In this document: in pieces, positions 6,367 to 15,957 of the stretch
Numbering within the stretch: the stretch's first letter is position 1
Layout: every line of letters starts with the position of its first letter
Virus record (IMG/VR): IMGVR_UViG_3300035183_000421
Location: 1-29,539 of that record
Reading direction: 5' to 3' (one strand)
Length of the DNA: 29,539 nucleotides
Origin: a virus
The notes under the pieces: model-generated
Seen by the model: the letters and a program-made list of their open reading frames with translations, nothing else
Database searches by the model: none
What the model was told of the DNA's origin: nothing
Position numbers and translations under genes: made by a program

Positions 6367-9300
6367 ATGCGCATTTTTTACGCGGAGACAATTTTTGGCG
6401 AAATTGAAGAATGGCGCGAAGCCCGCGGCCAAACGTTTGAAACGTTGGCGGACGTGGTCGGCCGGCTGCAGGCAACGGGGCGGGTAAAGGGCGACGCGGT
6501 GGCGGTGGTGAATGGGGAGGTTGTGTTCGACTTTGCCGCGGTTTCGTTGGACGGGGTCGGTGCGGTTCTGGTGGTCGGCGTGCCAGGCCAGTTTACACTT
6601 ACTCCCGAAGTGCAAAATAGGCTGCGCATGGTCGGGGTAGTATTGACCAATTTTGCGGCCATGCTAATCGGGGAAGCAATGGGCGGGGTGCGCGGCGCGG
6701 TGGCGCGCACGGTCGTGTCGTTGCTGGGCATTTTCGTGTGGCAGCGCATACTCCCACCTGCGGCGGTCAAGCCAGCGCAAGGGTATGCGTTGCGTGCGGT
6801 GAGCAATGAGGCGCGGCTGTTCGGGGTGGTGCCCTACGTGTTCGGGCGGTTCAAGTATTACCCACCTTTAGCGGCGCGACCGTTTACGGTCATAGAAGGA
6901 AATGAGCAATTTATTCACGTGCTTTTGGCGCTGGGGGTGGGCGACATAGAAGTCGAAACTATACGGGTGGGTGAGGTTGAAGTGGAACGGCTGGCGGGGG
7001 TGCGGTACGACATTTTTCGCAGCGATGACAAAAGGCGCATGACGTTTTACGGCGCGGCGTTCGAAGTGGCGGTCGGGGCCGAACTGAAGGCGTTAAAAAC
7101 CGTGGTGCTTGACGGCGGCGGGGCGGTGTTGGACGTGGGCGAAACCATCTCGCAAGGGGAGGTCGGCACGTTGTGGCGCGGCGGGTCTAAAATGTTCGTC
7201 GGCACAACGTACCAAAAGACCACGGAAGGGGTGGCGGAAGTACGGGACACTTATACGGACACGGTGGTCGACCGTGACAAGTACACGGTCGACTATAGCA
7301 CGGGGCGGCTAACCTATAGCGGCGGGGAATGGGCGGACGGCACGGCGCGGTGGGCGGTCACGTATGTGCCAGCGGATAGGGCGGTCGAGTCGGGCATTAA
7401 CGTGCGGGCGCAACAGTTAAGTTTTGACTTGGAAGCCTTGGACGGGATTTATAGGGAAGGCGGCAGCGGCACGAGCACGGTGAAGGACGAGGCGCTGGTA
7501 ATATTTCGCGCGGAATATCGCGCGAAAGGCGCGGCGCGGTGGCGACCTTATATTAGGTTTCGCGAGCGTAACCGTAAAAAAGAATTTAAGGGCGGCACGG
7601 CATTCCTACAGTTGCCCATTGTTCCGATTACGCGCGTGCGGGCGGTGGTCGACCTTACGGGAGACGATTATTGGACTGGAACGCAGCGGGCATTAGCGCC
7701 GTGGGAGTATTCGGTCGACAAGGATACGGGGCGGGTGTACTACAGCGGGGGCGATTGGCCAGCGCCGCCATGGCGGTACGAAGAACGGAACGAATACCGC
7801 GGCGTGCAAATGCTGGACTGGGACTATAGCGAGAACAAGTTGGTGGTACACATTGACCCGACGCGCATTTTGTTGTTGCCGCGGCCAGGGCCATTAACGG
7901 GTGAAGAGGGGCCAATATTAGCGGGCAGCGTGGAGGTATGGCATCGCATACCAACGGGCGCAATCCCGCCACTGGCCCAGTATAAGTACGTTCAGGTCGG
8001 CGCGGACAAGTACGACGTGAACTATACGGCGCGCGAGTTGGTGTACAAAACGGGGGCGTGGCCCATGCCGTGGGTTAACGGCGACGGCATGCCAGCGTAC
8101 CTAATAAAGTACAAGGTTGGCATTGTGCAAAAGCCCGAACGCTGGCGGGTGTATTACAGTTTTGACCCGTCGGCGGTATGGTTGCCGCATGTCACGGTGG
8201 CAAATGTCGGGGCGTGGCTGAGCACGGCGCGGGCGGACGTTGCGGCGTTATGCGCGAATATTAGGACGGTCTTACCAGCCAATCGCAAAATAACGGCAAC
8301 GTTAAAAAATACCTTAATTTTAGAAATTGAGCGGGTTCAAAAGCGATTAAGCACGTTGGACAAGTTCGCGGACATTTGGCCAACGGCTCAAGCGGTGCAG
8401 GACTACGCGGCAACGGGCGACGGCTTGGGCACGCTGAAGGTCCTAATTGCTGGCATGGTCGAAATTGAAGACATGGCGGCGTCGCCAATAGAGGGGTACA
8501 TTGAACGGGCTGCAAGTTTGGTCGGCGCGGTGGATTGCCTGACGACTTTTCGGCATTCGTTGGCGCGCACGTACGGGTCGGATGCCGAAAAGTACGCGGC
8601 CATGCAGTACGAAATAGAACGGTACGCACAGGCCCAATGGGATTTAGGCGACGCATACGGCGACCCGTGGGCGTTGATTAATGAAGAAGGGGAAGCGTGG
8701 CGCGACATGCAGGTGCAATGGCGCGGCGCGGATTCGAAGCCGTTACGGCGGTCGTTTTCCATGCACCCATTACTGTTTTCGGGCTACGACGTGCGTTTTG
8801 AACGGGACAGTTACGAGGTAAACAACGACAAAAACAAGTGGCAAACAAAGGTGACCGTTGCCGCGTTGCGGGCATTACGGGCGGGCGACGTGGTAAAGCG
8901 CGGCGATGTGTGGCTGCTAGGGCTACGGCTGCGGGCGCAGGAAGCGCTGAACGGGACGGTTGAACGGGTTAGCGTTATAGCGCGGCGCAAGGTGAAGGTG
9001 TGGAACGGGGGGGGATGGGTGGCGCAGTTCACGGCTAACCCGTGCTGGGTAGCGTTGGACATACTGTTGGGCAATAATGCGCGGCGGCCGTTGGAACCCT
9101 ACCCGACTTTTAGCGGCGGGGTGTGGTCTAGCGTGTACCTAAACATGCCGTCATTTTTGGCATGGGCTGCATATTGCGACGACAAGGGCATAGAAGCGGC
9201 GGGCGTAATAGAAGAAGCGGGCTCAGTGCTTGAAGCCTTGGAAATGCTTGCCACTGTCGGGCGTGCGAATTTCACAATAGTCGACGGGCGGTTAACGGTG

Positions 9301-11679
9301 GTGGTAGACAAGGAACGGGCGGGCGCGGTGCAATTGTTCACGGCGCGGAACGTTAAGGATTTTCGCATAACGGCGGCGTTTATAGAACAACGGCACGCGA
9401 TTAGGTTCCAGTTCAAGGATGAAGCGGCCGACTACGCGGACGCGGTAGTCACGGCATACGCCGACGGCTACAATGCGGACGGGTCGAACGACTACGTGGT
9501 GGAACGGCTAGACGGGACTGGCACGGCGCGGCTTCGGGTGAATTGGGGGCCGATTGCCGAAGTGGAGAGCATTCTAGACACTACGACCAACACGGTAGTA
9601 GACCCCAGCGAGTACACGGTAGTCGCGGACGGGTGGGAAATTGAACGCACGGGCGGCAGCGGCGTGTGGGAAGAAGGGGCGGAAAGGTGGCGGGTCATAT
9701 ATTGGGCGGCGCGGCAACAGGCCACGGTGTTCGAAGACGTGGACATTCGCGGGGTTTCAAGGCGCGAGGTGTTGTGGCGGCTAGGGCGGTACATGCTGGC
9801 TGGGGCGCAGTTGCGGCCGCGGCTAATATCGTGGCGGTGCGATTGGGAGGGCATACTGTGCACGGTCGGCGACAGAGTGCGCGTGAGCCATTTCGCGGGG
9901 TTGATAGGGCTACGGTCGGCGCGGGTGGTCGAAGTTGTGCGCACGGCGGGCGGCGCGGTTGAACGGGTGCGGATTGATGACACGGTCATAATAGAAGCGG
10001 GCAAAACGTACGCGGCGGTAGTGCGCGCAAGCGACGGGGCTATAGTTGAGGCCATGCTGGCGTCGCCAGTAGGCGAGACGGATTGGCTGGTGTTCGGGAC
10101 GCCGTTCGCGGCGGACGTGGCGCGCGGCGACGTGGTGGCGTTCGGAGAAAAGGAAAAGGTAACGCGGGACGTGGTGGTGGTCGGCATGGACTACGACGCC
10201 AATCTCGGCTGTACCATTACGGCGGTGGACTATAACGAGGCCGTGTACAAGGCGGAAACGGCGCCAATTCCCGCATTTGACGCGGGTATAACGTTGCCGC
10301 CGCCCGAAGCGCCGCGGGTTATACCCACGCCAGAAATCGTCGAAATATACGCGGACGAGCGGGCGGTAACGCGTGCGCAAAATAGGCTGGTGCCTGGCAT
10401 TGGGCTATTGCTGAAAACGCCAAACAATCGCGGGGATGCGATGGACGCCGTGGAAGTGCTGGCGCAATTGCGTTTTACGACTGACGGAACGGCGGCGGGC
10501 TGGTGGGACGCGTGGCGCGGCGCGTTGGCGACACAAATTTTAATCGCGGGCGTTCGTGACAAAACGGCGTACGATGTGCGCGTGCGGTACATAGCGCGGA
10601 ACGGCTTGGGCGGTGAATGGGCGACGGTGGAAGGCGTGGTCGTTAATGCGTTCGGCACGCCACCGCCCGAAGTCGAAAATTTAAGGCTCGTGTTCAATGA
10701 TTTGGTGTGGGATTATTCACGGCCACCGATTGACCTAGCGGGCTACATGGTGCGGTGGGTGCCAGGGGATAGGTCGGGGGATGAAGTCTGGGCCAGCGGC
10801 GTAACCATTGGCGACCCAATACTCACGGAAACGCGGGCAGAAGTGTCCAAGTACTTGAACGTGGGCGCGGGCACGTTCGCCGTTAAGGCCATAGACGCGG
10901 CAGGGAACGAAAGCGCGAAGGCGGCACGGCTATTTTTCGACGGGGAAGCGGGCGGCGGTGTTAACGTGGTCTGGGCGCAGCACGAGCGCGATTATTTCTT
11001 GCTAAAAATGGCCAACCATATAGTAACGCGGGGCGAAGTAATCCCGTGGATAGACGGCGGGCCCGCAATAGCGGCGGAACGGCTAGCAAGCGCGGCATTT
11101 TGGGGCGATGACTCAGCGGGCTTTTGGGGCGATGATTCGGACATATTTTGGGGGCCCGACATTTGGGGCGGGCTAACATACGAATGGGAGGCGACGGTGC
11201 CGATGGTCAATACGCGGCGCGATAGTTTGGCGTGCTTTATTGAAGTGTACCCGAGCGACTTTGGCTGGGGGGTAATGCAAACGTTTGTGAAACTAGTCGG
11301 CGGGTGGGCGGAAATACCTCGGCAGTTGACCGTTGAAGCGGGGCGCACGTATAGGTTCAGGCTGAAGGTCGACCCATTAGTAGACTTTACTGAGTCGCGG
11401 TTCGTAGTAACGGACATAAAAACGGTCGTAGACGTTGATGACATAGTCATGCGGTTAACGGACGTGGAAATTACGGACGCGGCTAACGGCGTAAGGATTG
11501 AACCCGACCCGCGCATGACCCAAGTGGTCGAAGTAGTGCTCACGCAGCGCGCACCAAGTGCGGCGCGGTCGTTGGTCGTTGTTGACAGAACGGTCACCAC
11601 GGGCATAATAATAAAGGCGTACGACGGGAGCGGGGCTGCTACAACGGCGCGGTTCGACGCGGTTATAAGGGGTTACTAA
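6367..11679 (+). CDS. Tail-tip hub / host-specificity protein J-like
   Basis: This is the largest gene here (1770 residues). The first 90 residues look like a small gpI-like domain, followed by a hydrophobic stretch around residues 90-140 and then the J-like start ALRAVSNEARLFGVVPYVFGRFKYYPPLAARPFTVIEGNEQFIHVLLALGVGDIEVE. The large middle is a baseplate-hub-like region. Fibronectin III-like sequence occupies about residues 1304-1530. A WG-repeat cluster, FWGDDS-FWGDDS-FWGPD, sits near residues 1576-1597. The protein should form the trimeric hub and carry receptor contacts at the tail tip. The gene starts three bases after the DUF1833-like stop with a poor ribosome-binding site, implying coupling. 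The fused gpI-like N-terminus is inference. Confidence 0.88.
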   Translation: MRIFYAETIFGEIEEWREARGQTFETLADVVGRLQATGRVKGDAVAVVNGEVVFDFAAVSLDGVGAVLVVGVPGQFTLTPEVQNRLRMVGVVLTNFAAMLIGEAMGGVRGAVARTVVSLLGIFVWQRILPPAAVKPAQGYALRAVSNEARLFGVVPYVFGRFKYYPPLAARPFTVIEGNEQFIHVLLALGVGDIEVETIRVGEVEVERLAGVRYDIFRSDDKRRMTFYGAAFEVAVGAELKALKTVVLDGGGAVLDVGETISQGEVGTLWRGGSKMFVGTTYQKTTEGVAEVRDTYTDTVVDRDKYTVDYSTGRLTYSGGEWADGTARWAVTYVPADRAVESGINVRAQQLSFDLEALDGIYREGGSGTSTVKDEALVIFRAEYRAKGAARWRPYIRFRERNRKKEFKGGTAFLQLPIVPITRVRAVVDLTGDDYWTGTQRALAPWEYSVDKDTGRVYYSGGDWPAPPWRYEERNEYRGVQMLDWDYSENKLVVHIDPTRILLLPRPGPLTGEEGPILAGSVEVWHRIPTGAIPPLAQYKYVQVGADKYDVNYTARELVYKTGAWPMPWVNGDGMPAYLIKYKVGIVQKPERWRVYYSFDPSAVWLPHVTVANVGAWLSTARADVAALCANIRTVLPANRKITATLKNTLILEIERVQKRLSTLDKFADIWPTAQAVQDYAATGDGLGTLKVLIAGMVEIEDMAASPIEGYIERAASLVGAVDCLTTFRHSLARTYGSDAEKYAAMQYEIERYAQAQWDLGDAYGDPWALINEEGEAWRDMQVQWRGADSKPLRRSFSMHPLLFSGYDVRFERDSYEVNNDKNKWQTKVTVAALRALRAGDVVKRGDVWLLGLRLRAQEALNGTVERVSVIARRKVKVWNGGGWVAQFTANPCWVALDILLGNNARRPLEPYPTFSGGVWSSVYLNMPSFLAWAAYCDDKGIEAAGVIEEAGSVLEALEMLATVGRANFTIVDGRLTVVVDKERAGAVQLFTARNVKDFRITAAFIEQRHAIRFQFKDEAADYADAVVTAYADGYNADGSNDYVVERLDGTGTARLRVNWGPIAEVESILDTTTNTVVDPSEYTVVADGWEIERTGGSGVWEEGAERWRVIYWAARQQATVFEDVDIRGVSRREVLWRLGRYMLAGAQLRPRLISWRCDWEGILCTVGDRVRVSHFAGLIGLRSARVVEVVRTAGGAVERVRIDDTVIIEAGKTYAAVVRASDGAIVEAMLASPVGETDWLVFGTPFAADVARGDVVAFGEKEKVTRDVVVVGMDYDANLGCTITAVDYNEAVYKAETAPIPAFDAGITLPPPEAPRVIPTPEIVEIYADERAVTRAQNRLVPGIGLLLKTPNNRGDAMDAVEVLAQLRFTTDGTAAGWWDAWRGALATQILIAGVRDKTAYDVRVRYIARNGLGGEWATVEGVVVNAFGTPPPEVENLRLVFNDLVWDYSRPPIDLAGYMVRWVPGDRSGDEVWASGVTIGDPILTETRAEVSKYLNVGAGTFAVKAIDAAGNESAKAARLFFDGEAGGGVNVVWAQHERDYFLLKMANHIVTRGEVIPWIDGGPAIAAERLASAAFWGDDSAGFWGDDSDIFWGPDIWGGLTYEWEATVPMVNTRRDSLACFIEVYPSDFGWGVMQTFVKLVGGWAEIPRQLTVEAGRTYRFRLKVDPLVDFTESRFVVTDIKTVVDVDDIVMRLTDVEITDAANGVRIEPDPRMTQVVEVVLTQRAPSAARSLVVVDRTVTTGIIIKAYDGSGAATTARFDAVIRGY

Positions 11680-11680
11680 C

Positions 11681-12367
11681 ATGGCGGACTACCCAAATGC
11701 GGGTTATATAAGCAACGCGGCACGAACGCACGGCGAAATGAAGGACGCACTAGAGCAGTGGCTGGACGCCGACAAAAATGGACGGGTTAAAATAGTAGAA
11801 GGCTACAGTGGCACGGGCGGCGGGACCTTTTCGGTCGAGTGGGATTTCCCAAATGTGCACGAGGTGCTCGTTATTGCCATAGGCCAAGGTGGTGGCAAAG
11901 GGCGGGAATACGGCGACACTACCACGCCAACAGCGGACGGCGGCGATACGTGGGTCTACGTGAAAAAGGCAGACGGTACGGAAGCGGCACGGCTGTGGGC
12001 GCAAGGCGGGGCGCGCGGGGGCGATGCGGGTATGTACGGCGGCGTAGTCTATCCTGGTCGGGGTGGCGGCTTTGGGGAATTAGCGGGCGGCGGGCATGGG
12101 ACCTTTGAGAAGGTGTACGACGCGGCGGCGGGAGCGCCGCGGTATTTCGGCGGGCAGGGCGGCGTTGGGTTCATGGGCTACGGCGATGGGTTTCCCGCGA
12201 GCGCGTCCTTCGTAAATAAGTGCGGGGGCGGTGGCGAAGCGGGCAAAATCGACATTAAAAAAATTTGGTTGGACGGTGAACGGGCCAACGGCTTTGTGCG
12301 GTTTAGGTTCCAGTTTACCTATAACGTGAACGGCGGGAAATATGGCGCGGTTATAGTGCTGTGGTAG
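11681..12367 (+). CDS. Glycine-rich tail adhesin
   Basis: The 228-residue protein has an N-terminal helical part (GEMKDALEQWLDADKNG), a beta section and then repeated glycine runs (GQGGGKG, GGARGGDAG, GRGGGFG, AGGGHG, GGQGGVG, GGGGEAG) ending in a beta strand with a terminal tryptophan. Glycine-rich tips of this type are receptor-binding ends of phage fibres. It starts one base after the J-like stop, with AAGGGG in the end of that gene serving as ribosome-binding site. It probably mounts on the J-like hub and contributes to host choice. Family assignment is by composition and position only. Confidence 0.7.
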   Translation: MADYPNAGYISNAARTHGEMKDALEQWLDADKNGRVKIVEGYSGTGGGTFSVEWDFPNVHEVLVIAIGQGGGKGREYGDTTTPTADGGDTWVYVKKADGTEAARLWAQGGARGGDAGMYGGVVYPGRGGGFGELAGGGHGTFEKVYDAAAGAPRYFGGQGGVGFMGYGDGFPASASFVNKCGGGGEAGKIDIKKIWLDGERANGFVRFRFQFTYNVNGGKYGAVIVLW

Positions 12368-12380
12368 AAAGGGGTGCGGA

Positions 12381-12683
12381 ATGGATGCGTTTTGGTTCGA
12401 AGTGTTGCGCGCGGCGGCCACGGTTATACCCACAGTCATGGGCGTGGTGGGGTACGTGCGCAAAGAACAACGGCGGCGGGATATTGAAACGGCGGAGATG
12501 CAGTTCGCCATTAGGCGCCTAACCGAAGACATGCGGCGCGTAGAAACGGACGCGGTCGCGCGTGTTAGTGAGGTCAACGCGGCGGTGAAGGAAATAAGGG
12601 ACGCGTTGGCCAGTATAGCGCGGGCGGTTGCGCGCATTGAGGGGCGGCTAAACGGGCATATTGGGAAAGACGGGGAGCGGTAA
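12381..12683 (+). CDS. Membrane-anchored coiled-coil protein, holin- or spanin-like
   Basis: The 100-residue protein has one N-terminal hydrophobic helix (about residues 5-26, VLRAAATVIPTVMGVVGYV), then a basic patch KEQRRR and a long charged helix with heptad-like spacing to residue 92. It lies between the adhesin and the amidase-like gene, where holins or i-spanin-like proteins are common. The topology (short anchor, long cytoplasmic or periplasmic coil) fits a holin accessory or inner-membrane spanin, but no signature decides. A ribosome-binding site AAAGGGG precedes the ATG by 6 nt. Confidence 0.6.
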   Translation: MDAFWFEVLRAAATVIPTVMGVVGYVRKEQRRRDIETAEMQFAIRRLTEDMRRVETDAVARVSEVNAAVKEIRDALASIARAVARIEGRLNGHIGKDGER

Positions 12684-12715
12684 AATGAACAAAAAAACAA
12701 GGGGCGGCGTATAGC

Positions 12716-13384
12716 ATGAAGCGCGACAAGGGCGCGGTCATAGACAGCGCTGGAATTGAAACGGTGCGCGGGCTAAACGTCACGGCGCAAGGGTGGGCGT
12801 GGGACAAAATAGTCGAGGCCAAACGAATCGGCGGGCTATTAAAGGGGCGGTTTGCGGTCGTGCTGCGCAATATAGGGGCTGGCGGGGCAGAGGCCGACGT
12901 TAAAGCGCTGACGCGGGACGGCATCAGTTCGCATTTTTACGTTGGGCGTGGCGGTGAAGTGGTGCAAATGGTGCCGCTGCATTATGCGGCCTGGCATGCG
13001 AACGTTAGCGCGTTCGTGCACCCACGTAGCGGGGCAATGTTCGTCGGCATGAACCAATACAGTTTAAGCATTGCGCTGGGCAATTGGGGCGAAGTGCGGC
13101 GCGGGGCGGACGGGCGGTTTTACGCGGCACCCATTCATTTCTCGCGTGTGGTCGTAGACGAAAGCATGGTCGTGAATGTTGGCGGGCTATTTTTTGAGCG
13201 GTATACGGCGGAGCAAGTCGAAGCCTTGGCCGACTTGTTAAAGCGCATACGTGCGACCTTTTCGGAAGTTGAATTTTTGCTCCGCAGGTCTGATATAGTA
13301 AGGCCTAGGATGAAATGCGACGAGCCAACGCTGGCGTTGGACATGGAACGGCTACGTGAAGAATGTGGTTATATTCGGCTATGA
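12716..13384 (+). CDS. Amidase_2-fold protein lacking zinc-ligand histidines
   Basis: The fold is that of N-acetylmuramoyl-L-alanine amidases (AmpD/T7 lysozyme type). SSHFYVGRGGEVVQMVPLHYAAWHA (residues 71-95), NQYSLSIALGNWGE (113-126), YTAEQVEALADLLKRI and RSDIVRPRMKCDEP (191-204) follow the family order. The first zinc-ligand histidine, normally in a VVxHxT block, reads VVLRN with Arg51. The one before SDI reads Arg191. Only the acidic or cysteine ligand (C201/D202) remains. It may bind peptidoglycan without cutting it. Upstream, 12685-12714 is a 9-codon mini-cistron (MNKKTRGGV) whose stop lies one base before this ATG. Confidence 0.8.
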   Translation: MKRDKGAVIDSAGIETVRGLNVTAQGWAWDKIVEAKRIGGLLKGRFAVVLRNIGAGGAEADVKALTRDGISSHFYVGRGGEVVQMVPLHYAAWHANVSAFVHPRSGAMFVGMNQYSLSIALGNWGEVRRGADGRFYAAPIHFSRVVVDESMVVNVGGLFFERYTAEQVEALADLLKRIRATFSEVEFLLRRSDIVRPRMKCDEPTLALDMERLREECGYIRL

Positions 13385-13613
13385 CCCGAAAATCACGGTA
13401 AAAAAGGCGCTGTCTACGGCGGCACAAGTTGCGGTCGGGCTTGCTGCGGCGGATGTGGCGGCAAACGGCGCGGCGGGGTTTTTGGAGCGGCTCGCGAACG
13501 AGTGGCCATTTACGTTAATCCCGCTGATTTTGGGCGTTATTCGCGCGGTTGAAAACCTACGTAAAAATGCGAGGCCTAACGGTGTACTATGGCGCTGGCC
13601 TTGGGAAAAATAG
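13356..13613 (+). CDS. Small membrane protein, putative holin
   Basis: The 85-residue protein has two hydrophobic segments (about residues 17-37, LSTAAQVAVGLAAADVAANGA, and 50-65, WPFTLIPLILGVIRAV) and a basic, tryptophan-containing tail (WRWPWEK). It begins at a GTG inside the end of the amidase-like gene, a 29-bp overlap typical of coupled lysis genes. Two helices plus a charged C-terminus and this position suggest a class II-type holin, which would open the inner membrane. No named family was recognised. Confidence 0.6.
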   Translation: MKNVVIFGYDPKITVKKALSTAAQVAVGLAAADVAANGAAGFLERLANEWPFTLIPLILGVIRAVENLRKNARPNGVLWRWPWEK

Positions 13614-13666
13614 GACGCGGGTTGGTGCAATGGCTACGGCGCAATGCGCTGAACAGGAGCAACGGC

Positions 13667-14740
13667 ATGCGAGTCGTAATTAAGGAGTTTGGCGTGCGTG
13701 TGCGCGACGACGCGGCGCAAGGTGAAGGTGGCGCCGACAACCGCCTAACGTTCACCATAAGCACGGCGGAAGTGGACAGGGCGGGCGACGTGATTGAAGC
13801 GGACGGCTGGGACTTTGCCGCGTTCGAAAAAAATCCCGTTTTTTTGTGGTCGCATGACCCGTCCGACTTGCCGCTGGGCAAGGTGGTCAAGTTGTGGCGG
13901 GACGGTGACGCAATTGCGGCCGAGGTAGAATTTGCCCGCGCTGAAAATGAAAAGGCCGACAAGGTGTTCCGACTGTACAAAGGCGGGTATTTGAACGCGG
14001 TCAGCGTAGGGTTTAGGCCCATAGAAATGGAGCCAATAAAAAACGAAAATGGCGACATTACGGGGACGCGGTATAAGCGCGCGGAATTGCTGGAAGTTAG
14101 CGCGGTAAGCGTGCCAGCGAACCAAAGCGCATTAATGCGCATGGCTGAATTTTTGCGGGAAAAGGAAGCGGCGGACACGCAAGAATCACGGCGCGGCGGG
14201 ATAACGGTACGGCTGCGGTCGGCCATTGCACCACACGAAACTGAAGTCACCGACATGGACACCGAATGGGACGCGGGCGAAATGGTGCGGCGGTTGCGTG
14301 AGGACGGGGATAGGGCTTACTACAGGGAAATGTTCGCGTGGGCGCCCGATGACCCCGACCTAGACCTTAGCAAATCGGCGTATAAGTTCCCGCACCATAT
14401 GGTGGACGCGGACGGTAACATTGGGGCGGCGAATGCACGGGCATGCGTTGCGGGCATAGCGGCGTTAAACGGTGCGCGGGGCGGCGCGGACATACCCGAG
14501 TCCGACATTGAGGGGGTATATAAGCATTTGGCCAAACATTTGCGCGACGCGGGAATTGAACCGCCCGAGTTGCAAAAAGCACTGGCGGCAGTGGATAATG
14601 CGGAAACGCGCGCGGCTGGCGAAAGCGCGGGCGGCGAAAGCGAAAAAACGGAATTTGAAAAGTGGCTTGACACGGTCGACCTTGACCGTGTAATCTTGGA
14701 AGCGGTAGAACGGTACTGCGCTGGCGCAGGCAATAGGTAG
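13667..14740 (+). CDS. HK97-family prohead maturation protease
   Basis: The N-terminal half is a U35-type serine protease. DRAGDVIEADGWDFAAFEKNPVFLWSHD carries His63, YLNAVSVGFRP carries Ser113, and LLEVSAVSVPANQSAL follows. It removes scaffold before DNA packaging. The C-terminal half (YKFPHHMVDADGNIG, IAALNGARGG, VYKHLAKHLRDAGIEPPEL) is an add-on domain often fused to these proteases. I chose ATG 13667 because AGGAG lies 7 nt upstream. An in-frame ATG at 13589 overlapping the previous gene would add 26 residues and has a poor site. The gene ends six bases before the capsid gene. Confidence 0.9.
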   Translation: MRVVIKEFGVRVRDDAAQGEGGADNRLTFTISTAEVDRAGDVIEADGWDFAAFEKNPVFLWSHDPSDLPLGKVVKLWRDGDAIAAEVEFARAENEKADKVFRLYKGGYLNAVSVGFRPIEMEPIKNENGDITGTRYKRAELLEVSAVSVPANQSALMRMAEFLREKEAADTQESRRGGITVRLRSAIAPHETEVTDMDTEWDAGEMVRRLREDGDRAYYREMFAWAPDDPDLDLSKSAYKFPHHMVDADGNIGAANARACVAGIAALNGARGGADIPESDIEGVYKHLAKHLRDAGIEPPELQKALAAVDNAETRAAGESAGGESEKTEFEKWLDTVDLDRVILEAVERYCAGAGNR

Positions 14741-14746
14741 AACCAC

Positions 14747-15937
14747 ATGGACGCGGAAGTGCGCAAGGCAATCGAAGACAAGGTCGCGGAAATTGTCGCG
14801 GCGCGGCTAAGCGACGCGATGAAAAACGCGGAAGCAAAGGCAAAGGAAAGCGCGGCGCGTGCGCCGTGGGTAGGGCTACCCGAGGGCGATGCCCCGAAAC
14901 CCGCGGAAGTTAGCGGGCGCGTGATTCGCGCCATAATCGCGGCGCGCGGCGACATGAAGACGGCGCGCGACTTAGCGCTGGGCAGCGTTAAAACGCGGGC
15001 GTTCGGCGAAGCGGTGGAAAAGGCACTGCTCGCATCGCGGCCGACAAGCGGCGGCGTGCTGCTGGCGCCCGAAGTTAGCACGGACATTATTGGGCTGCTA
15101 TACGCCAACACGGTAGTGCGCGGTAGCGGCGCGCCCGTGGTGAACATGCCAACGGGGCTCATGGACATCCCGCGGGTGGTTGAAGGCGACGAGGCGCATT
15201 ACATAGGCGAAGGCGCACCAGCACCGACCACGAGCATGAAATTCGGCAAGGTGACGCTGGTCGCGAAAAAGTTGGCGGCGTTCGTCCCGATTTCTAATTC
15301 ACTGCTGCGGTTTGACACGGCGGGCCAAGCGGACACAATCGTGCGCAATGACTTAGCTCGCAAGTTGGCGGTACGCGAAGACAAAGCATTTTTGCGCGGG
15401 AGCGGGGCGGAAGGCGAACCCAAAGGCATGCGGTACGCGTGCGACCCAACCAACGTCACGGCTAGCGCGGGCACGTCGCTGGCGCAAATACGCACGGACT
15501 TGAAGGACTTGCTGAACGCATTGGCGACCAAAAACGTGCCAATGACCAACGTTAACTGGTTCATGAACCCCGCGGTGGCTAACTATTTGCGCCTTGCCGT
15601 GTCCGACGGCAACGGCAACCTTGTTTTTGGCGCGGAGTTGGCGCAAGGGCGGCTCATGGGCTATCCCGTGCGGCTTACCACGAGCATACCCACGGGGCTA
15701 GGTAGCGGCGGGGACGAAACCGAGGTCATACTTGCGGACGTGGCTGAGACCGTTATAGGCGAAACCACCCAAATTTTAATCTCCGCAAGCGAAGAGACCG
15801 CGTACTACGACGAAAGCGGCAACGTTGTGTCGGCGTTCCAGTCCGACATGACCGTAGTGCGCGCAATCACGGAGCACGACTTTGCGCTGCGGCACGCGCA
15901 GGCGGTCGCGGTGAAAACGGGCGTAAAATGGTACTAG
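14747..15937 (+). CDS. Major capsid protein, HK97 fold
   Basis: The 396-residue protein has an N-terminal charged helical region (about residues 1-95) suited to act as a scaffold or delta domain. The HK97-family core follows: TSGGVLLAPEVSTDIIGLL, IPRVVEGDEAHYIGEGAPAPTTSMKFGKVTLVAKKLAAFVPISNSLLR, and FLRGSGAEGEPKGM. The C-terminal domain includes FQSDMTVVRAITEHDFALRH. The upstream protease would remove the N-terminal region. It forms the icosahedral shell. The only AGCT tetramer I found in the window lies in this gene near 15354. Confidence 0.95.
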   Translation: MDAEVRKAIEDKVAEIVAARLSDAMKNAEAKAKESAARAPWVGLPEGDAPKPAEVSGRVIRAIIAARGDMKTARDLALGSVKTRAFGEAVEKALLASRPTSGGVLLAPEVSTDIIGLLYANTVVRGSGAPVVNMPTGLMDIPRVVEGDEAHYIGEGAPAPTTSMKFGKVTLVAKKLAAFVPISNSLLRFDTAGQADTIVRNDLARKLAVREDKAFLRGSGAEGEPKGMRYACDPTNVTASAGTSLAQIRTDLKDLLNALATKNVPMTNVNWFMNPAVANYLRLAVSDGNGNLVFGAELAQGRLMGYPVRLTTSIPTGLGSGGDETEVILADVAETVIGETTQILISASEETAYYDESGNVVSAFQSDMTVVRAITEHDFALRHAQAVAVKTGVKWY

Positions 15938-15957
15938 TACCATCACAAGGGTAAAGC

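Noticed and set aside
13589-13666. Earlier start for the prohead protease
   Set aside because: The upstream ATG has no well-spaced ribosome-binding site, while AGGAG is well placed before 13667. It cannot be fully excluded.
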